Below are positions 1 to 8,970 of a stretch of 64,000 nucleotides of DNA, piece after piece. The notes under the pieces were generated by a model, which saw nothing but the letters and a program-made list of their open reading frames with translations, did not search any database and had not been told where the DNA came from. Position 1 is the first letter of the stretch, and each line of letters opens with the position of its first letter. Source of the DNA: Gammaproteobacteria bacterium (GTDB lineage: Bacteria > Pseudomonadota > Gammaproteobacteria > Steroidobacterales > Woeseiaceae); the NCBI GenBank assembly GCA_030429005.1, contig JAUIDP010000001.1, positions 62,001 through 126,000 on the forward strand, read 5' to 3'. Both the position numbers and the translations under genes were made by a program.

Positions 1-458
1 GCTCCCATGAACGCCTTGATGCCGCAAGCCTCGCCGACCTCGAGGCGTCGAATCTCTTCAATGTTGCTGTTGGTAGCACCGAAGTAGAATCCGTAGTTCG
101 CCGTACAACGACCGGCTGCCCGCTGATACTTGTTGGCCAGTTCTTCCCGGGTTGTCGTCAGCGGGTTGACATTCGGCATGTCCATGAAGCTGGTGATGCC
201 GCCGGCTGCCGCCGCCGCCGACTCTGTTGCCAGGTCGCCTTTTTCGGTCAGACCCGGTTCGCGAAAATGCACCTGGTCATCAATCATGCCTGGCATCAGG
301 TACTTGCCCGCGGCGTCGATAACCGCGGCCCCCTCGCCTGCATCGATTTGCCCCGCAATAGCTTCGATTCGCTGCCCGTCGACCAGCAAGTCCCGCTCGA
401 CGACCTCACCCTCATTAATCAGGCGCGCATTCGTAATCAGTATCTTGCCGGTTGCCAT
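1..458 (-). CDS. Dihydroorotase (class I type), N-terminal part, cut by window edge
   Basis: The first 152 residues of an amidohydrolase-superfamily dihydroorotase, which interconverts carbamoyl-aspartate and dihydroorotate in pyrimidine synthesis. Visible are the amidohydrolase N-terminal strands, the segment LMPGMIDDQVHFREPGL (about residues 54-70) and a Gly/Ala-rich stretch leading into SFMDMPNVNP, both typical of class I dihydroorotases. The usual metal motif HxH reads QVH here, so the first histidine is Gln; I recall the same DDQVHFREPG form in Bacteroidetes-type dihydroorotases, so it is probably family-typical. The ATG at 458 is the only good start. The gene diverges from ilvA across 143 bases. 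The C-terminal half lies outside the window, so allantoinase or another cyclic amidohydrolase is not fully excluded. Confidence 0.8.
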   Translation of the reverse strand, partial: MATGKILITNARLINEGEVVERDLLVDGQRIEAIAGQIDAGEGAAVIDAAGKYLMPGMIDDQVHFREPGLTEKGDLATESAAAAAGGITSFMDMPNVNPLTTTREELANKYQRAAGRCTANYGFYFGATNSNIEEIRRLEVGEACGIKAFMG

Positions 459-601
459 GGTCGTGTTACGTATCCCTGTGCGGTTCGCTCGATCGTACTA
501 TCGTTCAGGCAGGGGTGGCAGTATGCGAGGGAATCCGGCCAATTGCCACGCCGAGCCCACAGAATTTTGCGGGCGCCGCCCGGTTGTGCGATAACCGCCG
601 C

Positions 602-2113
602 ATGAATGACTTTACCGAACAGGTTGACCGCGCGCGCGTCTACGATGTGGCGATCGAATCGCCGCTCGAACTCGCACCGGTGCTTTCGCAACGACTCGGC
701 AACCGCGTCCTGCTGAAGCGCGAAGACCTGCAGAGTGTCTTTTCGTTCAAATTGCGTGGTGCATACAACAAGATCGCCCACCTGTCCGACGCCGATGCCG
801 CACGCGGGGTGATCTGCAGCTCTGCCGGCAATCATGCGCAGGGCGTCGCCCTCGCCGCCCAGCGCCGCGGCGTGCGTGCTGTCGTCGTGATGCCTGTCAC
901 GACACCGGCGATCAAGGTCAACGCAGTGCGAGGCTACGGCGGCGAAGTCGTATTGCACGGTGACAGCTACGACGACGCGTATGCGAAGGCATGCGAACTG
1001 ATGGATAAAGAGGGGCTGGTTTTCATCCACCCCTTTGACGACCCGCAGGTTATTGCCGGCCAGGGAACGATTGGCCGCGAGCTTCTGAGGCAATGCCAGG
1101 ATGATATTTACGCCGTGTTTGTGCCGATAGGTGGCGGCGGCCTGATTGCTGGCATTGCAACTTATATAAAAGCGCATCGTCCGGAAATTCGCATCGTCGG
1201 CGTGGAGCCCGAAGATTCGGCAGCAATGCGCGAATCGATTGACGCGGGCAAACCGGTAACATTGGAGCATGTCGGTATTTTTGCAGACGGCGTGGCCGTT
1301 AAGAGGGTCGGCGACAACACCTTGCGCGCCTGTCAGCAATACGTAGACGAGTTCATGACGGTCGACACAGACCAGATTTGCGCCGCAATCCGGGATATTT
1401 TCGAGGACACCCGCTCGATCGTTGAGCCTGCGGGCGGCCTGGCCGTTGCCGGCCTGAAGAAGTACCTGGCTGCCAACAAGCTACGGGGCAAGACTTTCAT
1501 AACGATAAACTGCGGTGCCAACGTGAATTTCGACCGGCTGCGGCATATCGCCGAACGCGCGGCGGTCGGCGAGCAGACCGAGATGTTGCTTGCTGCCGAG
1601 ATACCTGAGGAGCCCGGCAGTTTCCGGAGTTTCTGCGAGGCCCTTGGCCGCCGCGGCGTCACCGAGTTCAACTATCGCTACAATAACAACAGTGCCGCGC
1701 ATATTTTCGTCGGTGTGCAACTGACCGACGGGCTTGCCGAGCGCGAACAACTGCTTGCATCGCTGCGCGCTGCCGGCTATCCGGTCGCCGATCTCAGCGA
1801 CAACGAAATGGCCAAGCTGCATGTCCGACACATGGTCGGCGGACCCTCATCCGGTGTCCGGAACGAACGCCTGTTTCGATTCGAGTTCCCGGAACGTCCC
1901 GGTGCACTGATTGATTTCCTGCAGGCAATCGGTACCGACTGGAATATCAGCCTGTTCCATTATCGTAACCACGGATCGGATTTCGGCCGCATCCTGGCGG
2001 GTATTGACGTGCCGGAAGAGGAGACTGACGAACTGGAAGCACACCTCGCCGAACTCGGCTATGCGCACTGGGAAGAAAGCGACAACCCGGCGTACGCGAT
2101 GTTCCTGCGCTAG
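602..2113 (+). CDS. ilvA: Threonine ammonia-lyase, biosynthetic
   Basis: A 503-residue PLP enzyme that deaminates L-threonine to 2-oxobutanoate, the first committed step to isoleucine. The PLP lysine lies in SFKLRGAYNK (about residues 49-58), followed by CSSAGNHAQG, and the glycine-rich phosphate loop is VPIGGGGLIAG. Two ACT-like regulatory domains fill the C-terminal third (about 330-503), as in the isoleucine-inhibited biosynthetic form; E. coli IlvA is 514 residues. I start at the ATG at 602 because the in-frame upstream extension lies in the intergenic region and has no family counterpart. Its TAG stop shares the palindrome CTAG with the stop of the convergent aldolase gene, so the coding regions overlap by four bases. 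No other ilv gene is nearby. Confidence 0.95.
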   Translation: MNDFTEQVDRARVYDVAIESPLELAPVLSQRLGNRVLLKREDLQSVFSFKLRGAYNKIAHLSDADAARGVICSSAGNHAQGVALAAQRRGVRAVVVMPVTTPAIKVNAVRGYGGEVVLHGDSYDDAYAKACELMDKEGLVFIHPFDDPQVIAGQGTIGRELLRQCQDDIYAVFVPIGGGGLIAGIATYIKAHRPEIRIVGVEPEDSAAMRESIDAGKPVTLEHVGIFADGVAVKRVGDNTLRACQQYVDEFMTVDTDQICAAIRDIFEDTRSIVEPAGGLAVAGLKKYLAANKLRGKTFITINCGANVNFDRLRHIAERAAVGEQTEMLLAAEIPEEPGSFRSFCEALGRRGVTEFNYRYNNNSAAHIFVGVQLTDGLAEREQLLASLRAAGYPVADLSDNEMAKLHVRHMVGGPSSGVRNERLFRFEFPERPGALIDFLQAIGTDWNISLFHYRNHGSDFGRILAGIDVPEEETDELEAHLAELGYAHWEESDNPAYAMFLR

Positions 2114-2877
2114 TCCCTGAACGATGCGTCGCGTCGGTCCAGCTTGCGCAACAACGCCGGCCAGGCCAGGTCGCCGCCAAGCCCGCGCGTAACCTGTTCG
2201 ACCTGCGCCCTGATGCCGGCGACGATCGGGGCAGGTACCTGCACAAGGTCGCCACCTGACGACTGCGCCATGATCTGCGTCTGGCAGGCTGTTTCCAGCG
2301 CATACATCATCAGGAACGCGTCCGCGATCGTCGTACCCACTGTCAGCAGGCCATGATTGCGCAGGATCAGCGCGTGGTTGTTACCCAGGTCGGCGACGAG
2401 GCGCGGTTTCTCATCCTCGTTCAGCGCAATGCCCTCGTAGTCGTGATAGCCCAGCGTAGCGTACGGGATTAACGAGATCTGCGAGAGTGGCAACAGTCCA
2501 TCTGCCTGGGCGGAAACTGCGACGCCGGCCTTGCTGTGTGTGTGCAGGACGCAGCCGACATCCGGCCGCGCTTCGTGGACAGCACTGTGAATCGTGAATC
2601 CGGCCGGGTTAACCGGGTACGGGGAATCGACGACCTTGTCGCCTTCCAGGTCAACCTTCACCAGGCTGCTCGCGGTGATCTCCTCGAACAGCATGCCGTA
2701 AGGATTGATCAGGAAGTGCTCGTCCGGTCCGGGGACACGCGCGGAAATATGGGTAAACACGAGATCATCCCAGCCGTGCATGGCGATGATTCGATAACAG
2801 GCCGCCAGGTCGACACGCACCTGCCATTCGTCTTCGCTCACCTGCTTCCTAACGTCATTTTCAGCTCTAGCAATCAT
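2110..2877 (-). CDS. Class II aldolase/adducin family protein
   Basis: A 255-residue metal-dependent aldolase-fold protein of the fuculose-phosphate aldolase/adducin family. The zinc histidines are in VLHTHSKAGVAVS and in LRNHGLLTVG, and YHDYEGIA matches subgroup members that usually lack a proven substrate. I place the start at the ATG at 2877 because AGGAGA lies about 9 bases upstream; a frame extending to 2925 has no such site. The 3' end meets ilvA tail to tail. The 5' side (2878-3139) is non-coding and holds a plus-strand intrinsic terminator. Nothing in the neighbourhood points to the substrate. Confidence 0.85.
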   Translation of the reverse strand: MIARAENDVRKQVSEDEWQVRVDLAACYRIIAMHGWDDLVFTHISARVPGPDEHFLINPYGMLFEEITASSLVKVDLEGDKVVDSPYPVNPAGFTIHSAVHEARPDVGCVLHTHSKAGVAVSAQADGLLPLSQISLIPYATLGYHDYEGIALNEDEKPRLVADLGNNHALILRNHGLLTVGTTIADAFLMMYALETACQTQIMAQSSGGDLVQVPAPIVAGIRAQVEQVTRGLGGDLAWPALLRKLDRRDASFRD

Positions 2878-3088
2878 GATCGGCCTTTCTCCTCCCCCGA
2901 CTCGCCAGTGTTCGTTTTCCCGCATGCATAAAGTTTCACCGGAAACTCAGCTTTGGTCATATCGCGATGCAATATTCCAAAATCTTTCGAAATCAGGTGC
3001 AACCAAACCGGTAGTTGCTGCATCAAAGATACACAGACCAAACGCAAACAAACTTAATATTCCCTTATGCTGTTTGTTTCGTTGTGTT

Positions 3089-3120
3089 GGCGGTGGCCTT
3101 CGGGTCACCGCCCTTTTTTT
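3089..3120 (+). terminator. Strong intrinsic terminator facing away from any plus-strand gene
   Basis: A 10-bp stem (GGCGGTGGCC/GGTCACCGCC, one G-U pair) closed by a TTCG tetraloop and followed by C and seven T (3114-3120). Just upstream, AAACAAAC (3046-3053) and GTTTGTTT (3072-3079) can form a second hairpin. No plus-strand gene ends nearby: both flanking genes are on the minus strand. The terminator therefore probably ends a short unannotated plus-strand RNA. I could not recognise a promoter for it. The rest of 2878-3139 shows nothing else. Confidence 0.75.
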
Positions 3121-3139
3121 CTGCGTTCAGTCCTTTTTT

Positions 3140-5242
3140 CTACCACATTTGCCGGATGCGTGCGGCAACGTCCACGCGTTTGTCGCTACGCGGTGTCTGC
3201 CGGGCTGACGTTGTCTCGTCCCTGCCGCAAAACTGTCGCTGCATTGTCGCCAGTAAACTGTCTGTAACAAACCGGCTGCGCGCGCCGAACACGTGTTTGT
3301 CACCATCCCTGGCCTGCTGTGTCACGTGGTACTTGAGTGGCGCAACCAGCGATAACGACTGTTTGGCGCGCGTCATTGCGACATACAGCAATCGCCGCTC
3401 TTCTTCGATCAGGTGCGGCTTGCCGGTCGCAAATTCAGACGGAAAGTTGCCGTCGGAAACATTCAGGACATACACCGCTTCCCACTCCTGGCCTTTGGAC
3501 GAGTGCACTGTGGACAGAACCAGGTAATCCTCATCCAGCAAGGGGTCGCCTGCCAGGTCCCCTGCGCCACTGGGTGGGTCCAGCGTCAGCTCACTGAGGA
3601 AGCGCTCGCGAGTCGGATAGCGGCCGGAAATCTGCTCGAGTTGCTCGAGGTCGGCTTCGCGCGTGTCGAGCCCGTCATAGATACGTTCGAGGTGTGGCTG
3701 GTACCAGCGCCGAACCTGGGCCAGTTGCGCCTGCCAGGAATCCTGGGCCTCGATTTCTCCTGACAGCGATTGCAGCAGCGCACAAAACGCCGGCCAGTCT
3801 GCCGCCGTCGCTGCGGGTGGGCGAAAGTCCACGAGTGTGCCGAACCGGAAATCCGCCGCCTGCAAATGTTCCAGGCAGCGCGAGGCATGAGCCGGCCCCA
3901 TACCGGGCAACAGCTTCAGGATGCGAAACGCGGCGACGGTGTTTTTCGGATTCTCCGCCCACTTGAGCACAGACAGCAGGTCCTTGACATGCGCTGCTTC
4001 GAGAAACTTGAGGCCGCCATACTTCACGTACGGGATATTTCGCCGTACCAGCTCCAGTTCCAGGCGATCGCTGTGGTGGGAGCTGCGAAACAGGACAGCC
4101 TGGTCCATCAGGCGCATGCCCTGCTCGCGATTGCCAAGCACCGCCTCGACGACGAATTCGGCCTCTGCGTCGCTGTCTTCAACGGTGATATAGCCCGGTT
4201 TGGCGCCGTCCCTGCGTTCCGAGAACAGGTTCTTGCGATATTGCCGTGCGCTCTCTGCAATCAGCAGGTTGGCGGTGTCGAGAATGGGCTGTGTTGATCG
4301 ATAGTTCTGTTCGAGAGAAACAACCTGGGCGGTTGGCATGAACTGGTCAGGAAATCCCAGAATGTTCTCGACTTCAGCCGCACGGAACGAGTAAATCGAC
4401 TGCGCATCGTCACCGACGACGGTGACGCCGTCGCCCTGGGGTTTCAGCGCCCGCAATATCTGCGCCTGGACCAGGTTGGTATCCTGGTATTCATCGACGA
4501 GGACGTGGTCGAACCAGCTGCCGATCTCAGCGGCAAACTCCTCCTCTGCAACCAGGTGGCTCCAGTACAACAGCAGGTCATCATAATCGAGTACCTGGTT
4601 TTGCTGTTTGCGGGCAACGTACAGGCGGAACAGTTCGCGCAGTTCCGCGGCCCAGTCAATGCACCACGGGAACGTCTCGTCGAGCACGTCCGCAAGGGAC
4701 TTTTGTGTATTGACGCATCGCGAGTAGATTGCGAGACAGGTGTCCTTCTTCGGAAAGCGCCGCGCCTTTTTCGACAGCGCCAGTTCGTGACGCACGACAT
4801 CGAGCACGTCCGCCGCATCGCCACGATCGAGAATCGAAAACCCGGGGTCAAGCCCGAGGTTCGGTGCATAGCGCCGCAGCAGTCGATTCGCGACAGAATG
4901 GAAAGTGCCGGACCATGGCAGGACTCCCGCAGGCAAAGCAGGAGCATCATTGGCCGCCAGTGCCTGCCGCACAATGGCATCGACACGGCGCGTCATTTCC
5001 TGCGCCGCCCGGCGCGTGAAAGTCAGCAGCAGAATGCGCTCCGGGCTGATGCCGGAAATGACCAGGTGCGCCACCCTGTGCGCCAGCGTCATCGTCTTGC
5101 CGGTACCCGCACCAGCGATGACCAGCAAGGGCCCGGATCGGAACGCGTTGTCCGCATCCAGTGCCCCGTAGGCAGCCGCTTGCCGTTGCGCCGGGTTCAA
5201 CAGGTCAAGATAATCGTCAATGCGCATCGCCGCTTGCAACAT
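3140..5242 (-). CDS. UvrD/Rep-family ATP-dependent DNA helicase
   Basis: A 700-residue superfamily 1A helicase, the size of UvrD (720) and Rep (673). In order: Walker A GAGTGKT (44-50); TFTRRAAQEM; Walker B DEYQDTN; VVGDDAQSIYSFRAA (motif III); LEQNYRST (IV); STVHSSKGQEWEAVYVLN (V); EERRLLYVAMTRAK (VI). It should translocate 3' to 5' and unwind DNA in repair or replication restart. GGAGG lies four bases before the ATG at 5242; an alternative ATG sits at 5227. A perfect LexA box lies 19 bases upstream, so SOS control is expected. No nuclease domain is visible. Rep, UvrD and PcrA-like members cannot be separated by eye. Confidence 0.9.
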   Translation of the reverse strand: MLQAAMRIDDYLDLLNPAQRQAAAYGALDADNAFRSGPLLVIAGAGTGKTMTLAHRVAHLVISGISPERILLLTFTRRAAQEMTRRVDAIVRQALAANDAPALPAGVLPWSGTFHSVANRLLRRYAPNLGLDPGFSILDRGDAADVLDVVRHELALSKKARRFPKKDTCLAIYSRCVNTQKSLADVLDETFPWCIDWAAELRELFRLYVARKQQNQVLDYDDLLLYWSHLVAEEEFAAEIGSWFDHVLVDEYQDTNLVQAQILRALKPQGDGVTVVGDDAQSIYSFRAAEVENILGFPDQFMPTAQVVSLEQNYRSTQPILDTANLLIAESARQYRKNLFSERRDGAKPGYITVEDSDAEAEFVVEAVLGNREQGMRLMDQAVLFRSSHHSDRLELELVRRNIPYVKYGGLKFLEAAHVKDLLSVLKWAENPKNTVAAFRILKLLPGMGPAHASRCLEHLQAADFRFGTLVDFRPPAATAADWPAFCALLQSLSGEIEAQDSWQAQLAQVRRWYQPHLERIYDGLDTREADLEQLEQISGRYPTRERFLSELTLDPPSGAGDLAGDPLLDEDYLVLSTVHSSKGQEWEAVYVLNVSDGNFPSEFATGKPHLIEEERRLLYVAMTRAKQSLSLVAPLKYHVTQQARDGDKHVFGARSRFVTDSLLATMQRQFCGRDETTSARQTPRSDKRVDVAARIRQMW

Positions 5243-5260
5243 CAGGCCTCCGGGGAAATT

Positions 5261-5276
5261 CTGTATTTTTATACAG
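5261..5276. promoter_or_regulatory. LexA (SOS) box before the helicase gene
   Basis: CTGTATTTTTATACAG matches the gammaproteobacterial consensus CTGT-N8-ACAG exactly with an AT-only core. It ends 19 bases before the helicase ATG on the minus strand and overlaps TATAAAAAT, a plausible -10 with TTGTAA upstream. That is the classic position for LexA repression. It lies about 95 bases from the divergent SLC13 gene, so it may also affect that one. Confidence 0.85.
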
Positions 5277-5370
5277 TACTGGATGGATTTACAAGTAAAC
5301 GCTGAAGATTCCGGTATAAATTAGGAGCACAGCCCGTCAGGAACCGCACCCGACCACAGAATATGTCCGC

Positions 5371-7731
5371 ATGACGTTTGAAATCGCGATCGTTCTCGGC
5401 GTCTTGATCGTCTCGTTGATCCTTTTCATAAGCGAAGTCATTCGCATGGACCTGGTCGCACTGCTGGTACTGAGCGCACTGGCGATTTTCGGCGTTGTCA
5501 ATACAGAACAGGCGTTTGCCGGCTTCTCGAACAGCGCGGTCATCACCGTCTGGGCGATGTTCATCCTCAGCGAGGGGCTGACCCGTACCGGAATCGCCGA
5601 CATCATCGGCCGCCAGGTCATGCGCGCCGGCGGGAGTCGCGAGGTACCGATGATCCTGGTCATCATGATCACCGGCGCTGTGCTGTCTGCTTTCATGAAC
5701 AACATCGGCGTCGCGGCATTGATGTTGCCGGTCGTAGTCGACGTCGCGCGCCGTACGCGCATTCCCGCGTCACGCCTGTTGATGCCACTGGCCTACTCGA
5801 CATTGCTCGGTGGCCTGATGACGCTGATCGGCACCCCACCGAACCTGCTGATCAGTGAAGCACTCGGGCAGAGCGGCCGCGAGCCATTCAAGCTGTTTGA
5901 TTTTACGTCACTGGGCGGCGTCGTCATGCTGACCGGGGTCGTCTTCGTGGCGCTGATCGGCCGCTTCCTGCTGCCCAGTCACCGTGGCAAGCGTGACAAG
6001 CAGGTCAGCCAGCGCAGCTTGCGCTCGCGTTACAAGCTGCACGAACACACGTTCATGTTGCGCATCCCGAGCCGCTCTGTGCTGGTCGGCAAGACGCTGG
6101 CCGAAAGTCGCATCGGTCCCTCCACCGGCATGATCATCCTGGAACTGGTTCGTGATGGCCGCAGCAATACGCTGCCCGGCAGACAGACGGTGTTGCGGGC
6201 CGGCGATGGCATCCTGGTACAGGGCCGGCTGGACCGTTTTCGCGAGTTGCGACGCTGGAGCGACCTGGTCATCGAAAGGGAAACGCCGGTATTGAAATCG
6301 ATGGTCACCGCCAAAGTCGCCTATGCAGAGGTGACCATCTCCGATACGTCGCCACTGGTCGGCGAACTTGTGCGTCACGCCGCGTTTCGCACCCGCTTCA
6401 ACGTCGCCGTGGTCGGCTTGCGCCGGGATGATCGTTACCGCCTGACTAACCTCGCATACGTTCCGTTACGCGCCGGCGAACGCGTGCTGGTGCAGGGCGA
6501 ACTCGACGCCATCGAGGCCATTGCGAAATTCTCCGACTTCAGTGACGCCGAGGTTCTGTCACCCGAACAACTGGCGCGCGACTACCATACCGAAGAAAGA
6601 ATGTTCGTCGTGCGCTTGCCGAAAGCCAGCGAGCTCGTCGGTGCGTCGCTGAGCAAGAGCCGGCTTGCCGATGTTTTCGACTTTCGTGTCGTCGCGATTT
6701 TTCGCGACGGTACGCTGCAGGTCATGCCCGGCGGTGACGAGGAACTGATGGGCGGCGACCTGTTGCTGCTCGAGGGGCAGCTGGACGATCTCGAACTGCT
6801 GCGTGGCCTGCAGGAAGTCGAAATCGAGACCAGCGTTCCGTCGAATGTCGGCACGTTCGATTCAGACCGGCTGACACTGCTGGACGCTACGCTGCACCCG
6901 CGCAGCACGCTCGCCGGCCGCACCGTGGGTGAACTGAATTTTCGCGAGCGGTATGGCATCGAGCTCGCAGGTATCTGGCGCGAAGGTGCGTCCATCGGCG
7001 CAGAACTCGCCGACGAGACGCTGCAGATCGGTGATGGCCTGCTGCTGCTGGGGCCGAGGGACAGGCTGCAATTGCTCGAGTCCGACACTGACTTCCTGAT
7101 CCTGTCGCCGCTCGGGCAGGAACCACCGGACACACGCAGGGCACCGCTGGCGGCGTTCATCATGTTTGGTGTCGTCCTTTCAGTCATGCTGGGCTATGCG
7201 CCGATCTCTATCGCTGCAGTTGTCGGTGGCAGCCTGATGGTGCTCACCGGCTGCCTGAACATGGAGCAGGCCTATCGGTCGATCGACTGGCGCGCCATCT
7301 TCCTGATCGCCGGCATGTTGCCGCTCGGTACGGCGATGCAGGAAACCGGCGCTGCGACGTATCTTGCCAACCAGGTCATGCTGTTGCTCGGCGACGCGGG
7401 TCCCTGGCCGGTCATCATGGGCCTGTATATCCTTACCGCGATGGCCACGATGATCATTCCGACTGCCGCACTGGTGGTGCTGATGTCGCCAATCGTACTG
7501 TCGGCGATGTCAGATATGGGCCTGCAGCCCGAGACCGCGATGATGGCTGTCGCCATGGCAGCATCAGCAAGCTTCACCAGCCCGATTTCACACCCGGCCA
7601 ACATCCTCGTCATGGGCCCGGGCGGATACCGATTCGTTGACTACCTGAAGGTCGGTGTGCCATTGACTATCGTCGTCTTCATCACCGTCATGGTTTTATT
7701 GCCTGTCCTCTGGCCTTTGCAGGCAGTCTGA
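5371..7731 (+). CDS. SLC13/DASS-family permease with four TrkA-C (RCK_C) domains
   Basis: A 786-residue inner-membrane transporter. The N-terminal half-transporter (about 1-205) contains AFMNNIGVAALMLPVV and TLIGTPPNLLIS, hallmarks of the divalent anion:sodium symporter fold. A central cytoplasmic part (about 220-590) holds four repeated TrkA-C domains, recognisable from recurring RDG...LPG...L.GD.LLV.G.LD patterns. The second membrane half (about 600-786) includes ASASFTSPISHPANILV. Relatives move sulfate or dicarboxylates; TrkA-C domains often bind nucleotides or gate transport. The ATG at 5371 lacks a clear ribosome site. The substrate cannot be assigned. Confidence 0.85.
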   Translation: MTFEIAIVLGVLIVSLILFISEVIRMDLVALLVLSALAIFGVVNTEQAFAGFSNSAVITVWAMFILSEGLTRTGIADIIGRQVMRAGGSREVPMILVIMITGAVLSAFMNNIGVAALMLPVVVDVARRTRIPASRLLMPLAYSTLLGGLMTLIGTPPNLLISEALGQSGREPFKLFDFTSLGGVVMLTGVVFVALIGRFLLPSHRGKRDKQVSQRSLRSRYKLHEHTFMLRIPSRSVLVGKTLAESRIGPSTGMIILELVRDGRSNTLPGRQTVLRAGDGILVQGRLDRFRELRRWSDLVIERETPVLKSMVTAKVAYAEVTISDTSPLVGELVRHAAFRTRFNVAVVGLRRDDRYRLTNLAYVPLRAGERVLVQGELDAIEAIAKFSDFSDAEVLSPEQLARDYHTEERMFVVRLPKASELVGASLSKSRLADVFDFRVVAIFRDGTLQVMPGGDEELMGGDLLLLEGQLDDLELLRGLQEVEIETSVPSNVGTFDSDRLTLLDATLHPRSTLAGRTVGELNFRERYGIELAGIWREGASIGAELADETLQIGDGLLLLGPRDRLQLLESDTDFLILSPLGQEPPDTRRAPLAAFIMFGVVLSVMLGYAPISIAAVVGGSLMVLTGCLNMEQAYRSIDWRAIFLIAGMLPLGTAMQETGAATYLANQVMLLLGDAGPWPVIMGLYILTAMATMIIPTAALVVLMSPIVLSAMSDMGLQPETAMMAVAMAASASFTSPISHPANILVMGPGGYRFVDYLKVGVPLTIVVFITVMVLLPVLWPLQAV

Positions 7732-7752
7732 TCCGCTCGTGAGACAGGCACG

Positions 7753-8970
7753 TTGACCAAAACTATCGTGATAGCCGGCGCAGGCCATGCCGCGGGACAG
7801 GCCGTCGTTTCGCTGCGCCAGAAGAAATTCGACGGCAACCTGATCCTGATCGGCGATGAACCCTACCTGCCATACCAGCGGCCGCCACTGTCGAAGAAGT
7901 ACCTGGCTGGTGAAATCGAAGCCAGCCGGCTGCTCGTAAAACCCGCCGCTTTTTACGAGGACGGCGGGATGCGCGTAATGCTGGATTCGCGCATCACGCG
8001 CATTACACCCGCCGAAAAGACCGTGCATATCCAATCCGGCGAATCGATCGCCTACGACAAGCTGATACTGTCCGTTGGCTCCCGTGCACGTACGATTACG
8101 TTGCCAGGAACGGAATTGTCCGGCGTCCACTACCTGCGCGGCATCCACGACGTCAATTCGCTGCGCAGTGAACTGGCGCCCGGCAAGCGCCTGGTGATTC
8201 TCGGTGCCGGCTACATCGGCCTCGAGGTTGCGGCAATCTGTACAAAACTGGGCTTGCAGGTGACCGTTGTCGACATTGCCGACCGTGTCCTGAGCCGGGT
8301 CGTTTCTCCGCCAGTCTCGGCATTTTTTCAGCAGCTGCATACGGGCCACGGAGTCCGCTTCCGGATGTCCTGTATGCCGACCGCTTTCTGCGGAGACAAC
8401 GGTATCGAAGCCGTGGAATTTGCCGACGGTACGACACAGCCGGCCGACCTCGTGCTGGTCGCCGCCGGTATTGTGCCCAATGTCGAGCTGGCGGAAGCCG
8501 CCGGCCTGCAGGTTGACAACGGCATCGTCGTCAATGAACGCTGTCAAAGCAGCGACCGGCATATCTATGCGATAGGTGACTGCAGCTCGCATCCGAACGG
8601 TATCTACGGCAGGCGCATCCGTCTCGAGTCGGTTCACAACGCGCTCGAGCAGGCGAAAACCGCTGTCAACAACCTGTGCGGCATCGATGATGATTATTCG
8701 CAGGTTCCGTGGTTCTGGTCGGACCAGTATGACGTCAAATTGCAGATCGCCGGGCTGTCGCAGGGCTACGACGCAACGGTCATACGCGGCGAACAGTCTT
8801 CCGCGCGGTTCGCCTGCTTTTATCTCCGTAAAGAGCGGCTGATAGCGGTCGATGCCATCAATTCACCACGTGAGTTCATGCGCTCGAAGGCGCTGATCGC
8901 ATCGCTGGATACCGTCGACCCGCGGATTCTCGCCGATCCGGACCAGGACGTTACTGCGGCTCGCCGCTAG
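7753..8970 (+). CDS. FAD-dependent ferredoxin/rubredoxin reductase family oxidoreductase
   Basis: A 405-residue flavoprotein of the putidaredoxin/rhodocoxin reductase type, which passes electrons from NAD(P)H to a small iron-sulfur protein. The N-terminal FAD fold has GAGHAAGQAVVSLRQK and PYQRPPLSKKYL; the NAD(P)H Rossmann motif is VILGAGYIGLEVAA; the second FAD motif IYAIGDCS lies near residue 275; and the C-terminal reductase domain contains VPWFWSDQYDVKLQIAG. The start is TTG at 7753, the only suitable codon. It lies 21 bases after the permease stop and could be co-transcribed. No ferredoxin or oxygenase gene is adjacent, so the partner is unknown. Confidence 0.88.
   Translation: MTKTIVIAGAGHAAGQAVVSLRQKKFDGNLILIGDEPYLPYQRPPLSKKYLAGEIEASRLLVKPAAFYEDGGMRVMLDSRITRITPAEKTVHIQSGESIAYDKLILSVGSRARTITLPGTELSGVHYLRGIHDVNSLRSELAPGKRLVILGAGYIGLEVAAICTKLGLQVTVVDIADRVLSRVVSPPVSAFFQQLHTGHGVRFRMSCMPTAFCGDNGIEAVEFADGTTQPADLVLVAAGIVPNVELAEAAGLQVDNGIVVNERCQSSDRHIYAIGDCSSHPNGIYGRRIRLESVHNALEQAKTAVNNLCGIDDDYSQVPWFWSDQYDVKLQIAGLSQGYDATVIRGEQSSARFACFYLRKERLIAVDAINSPREFMRSKALIASLDTVDPRILADPDQDVTAARR

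Noticed and set aside
240..300. Dihydroorotase judged inactive because QVH replaces HVH.
   Set aside because: I recall the same DDQVHFREPG form in other functional-looking family members, and most of the active site lies outside the window.
437..1339. A 300-codon minus-strand frame opposite ilvA.
   Set aside because: Shadow of ilvA; also overlaps the dihydroorotase start.
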